From the NCBI GenBank assembly GCA_902766585.1, contig CACXDV010000142.1, positions 1 to 6,232 of the forward strand: 6,232 bases of DNA. The letters run 5' to 3'. Origin of the DNA: an uncultured Ruminococcus sp. (GTDB lineage Bacteria > Bacillota > Clostridia > Oscillospirales > Acutalibacteraceae). Positions within the stretch are counted from its first letter, which is position 1, and each line of letters opens with the position of its first letter. Shown here in pieces: positions 5,417 to 6,232 of the stretch. Under the pieces are notes generated by a model, which saw only the letters and a list, made by a program, of their open reading frames with translations, was not told where the DNA came from and made no database searches. The translations under genes were made by a program, and so were the position numbers.

Positions 5417-6205
5417 TTATTTTTTAACAATGATGACCTGCTTGGAATTTGTATAGCTTTCTGAGAAATTGATCTGCTTCTTTCTGTCCTCGGTTACTGT
5501 GAATCCTGCAAGACCGATATCTGCCTTACCTGAGCTTACGGAGTTGATGATAGAATCAAATTCCATATCCTCAATTGAAAGAACCTTTCCAAGCTTATCA
5601 GCTATAGCTCGGCCGATCTCAACGTCAATACCGATTATATCATTTGATTCATAATACTCATAGGGCGGGAACTGTGCATTGGTTGCCATTACAAGCTTAT
5701 CTCCGTCTGTTACTGTCTGTGTATAGTGATATGTTCCTGCTTCCTCGCCCTCTCCGGGAATATATGAGGAAATTATCTTATCGAGAGTTCCGTCTTCCTT
5801 AAGCTCCTTAAGTGCTTTGTTTACACTCTTAAGAAGCTCGGAATTTTCCTTCTTGATTACTGCTGCGTAATCCTCATTTGCAAATTCCTCATTAAGGATA
5901 GTAAGTCCTGTATTCTGCTTTACAAATACCTTTGCGGGCTGCTCATCAATGATAACACAGTCAACCTTGCCCTGATTCAGAGCCATAACTGCATCAGCGC
6001 CCTTGTTGAATTCCTCAACCTTGGCATTCTTTACGTCCTTTGCATAGATAGCGCCTGTTGTACCAAGCTGAACGCCTATTCTTGCACCCTGAAGGTCATC
6101 TGTCTTTTCGATCTTTTTAGTATCGGAGCCGCTGCAGCCTGCGCATACTGCCGCTGCCATTGTTACCGCTGTTGTAAGTGCCAATACCTTTTTTACTGTT
6201 TTCAT
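5417..6205 (-). CDS. Amino acid ABC transporter substrate-binding lipoprotein, circularly permuted
   Basis: A 262-residue secreted lipoprotein. The signal peptide is 1-23 with a probable lipidated Cys24 in VCAG|C; Cys at -3 is atypical, where Leu is usual. The mature protein starts directly with the segment that is normally the second half of the fold: DLQGARIGVQLGTTGAI (37-53), CVIIDE with Asp87 (83-88), DYAAVIKK, and GTLDKIISSYIP (139-150). After a linker (GEGEEAGTYHYTQ) comes the normal first half: KLVMATNAQFPPYEYYE (170-186), GIDVEIGRAIADKLG (192-206) and GFTVTEDR with Arg241. The chain ends at QVIIVKK, where a canonical protein would cross into lobe 2. The residues expected to bind the amino acid's carboxylate (Arg, GTTG) and amino group (Asp) are all present, so it should be functional. 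It is closely similar to the binding domain of the next gene and probably feeds the same permease. The start is fixed by AAAGGAG and the signal peptide. Confidence 0.94.
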   Translation of the reverse strand: MKTVKKVLALTTAVTMAAAVCAGCSGSDTKKIEKTDDLQGARIGVQLGTTGAIYAKDVKNAKVEEFNKGADAVMALNQGKVDCVIIDEQPAKVFVKQNTGLTILNEEFANEDYAAVIKKENSELLKSVNKALKELKEDGTLDKIISSYIPGEGEEAGTYHYTQTVTDGDKLVMATNAQFPPYEYYESNDIIGIDVEIGRAIADKLGKVLSIEDMEFDSIINSVSSGKADIGLAGFTVTEDRKKQINFSESYTNSKQVIIVKK

Positions 6206-6213
6206 TGTAATTT

Positions 6214-6220
6214 CTCCTTT
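6214..6220 (-). promoter_or_regulatory. Ribosome binding site of the substrate-binding lipoprotein
   Basis: AAAGGAG on the minus strand, 8 bases before the ATG at 6205. The 12 bases beyond it to the window end are too few to show a promoter. Confidence 0.85.
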
Positions 6221-6232
6221 ATTAATTTTTGA

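Overview
The window looks like chromosomal DNA of a low-to-moderate GC Firmicute. The best guess is a gut-type clostridium of the Ruminococcus/Oscillospiraceae kind, judged from protein style (citrate synthase N-terminus, AT-rich spacers, AGGAGG ribosome sites). All supported genes lie on the minus strand, so transcription runs from high to low coordinates.

Region 6232-3006 is a complete amino-acid ABC importer operon. It encodes a lipoprotein substrate-binding protein (6205-5417), a substrate-binding domain fused to a membrane permease (5394-3805) and the ATPase (3815-3045). A clear rho-independent terminator (3036-3006) closes it. Only 27 bases upstream of the first gene are visible, so its promoter is outside the window. 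The most interesting observation is that both substrate-binding domains are circularly permuted relative to the usual type-II amino-acid binding fold. The half that normally comes second (IGVQLGTTG ... YIP) comes first, and the normal N-terminal half (KLVMATNAQFPPYEYYE ... QVII) follows after a short linker. Expected ligand-binding residues are kept in both copies.

Region 2920-695 is a housekeeping nucleic-acid modification operon with a good extended -10 promoter: a TrmN6-type tRNA methyltransferase, RsmI (16S rRNA C1402 2'-O-methyltransferase) and a Maf nucleotide pyrophosphatase. The genes are packed with a 4-base overlap and a 24-base gap.

Region 694-1 holds a 179-base AT-rich spacer with a consensus-like promoter and two small perfect inverted repeats. 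The first 171 codons of a citrate synthase follow, cut off by the window edge. No RNA genes, mobile elements or CRISPR arrays were seen.
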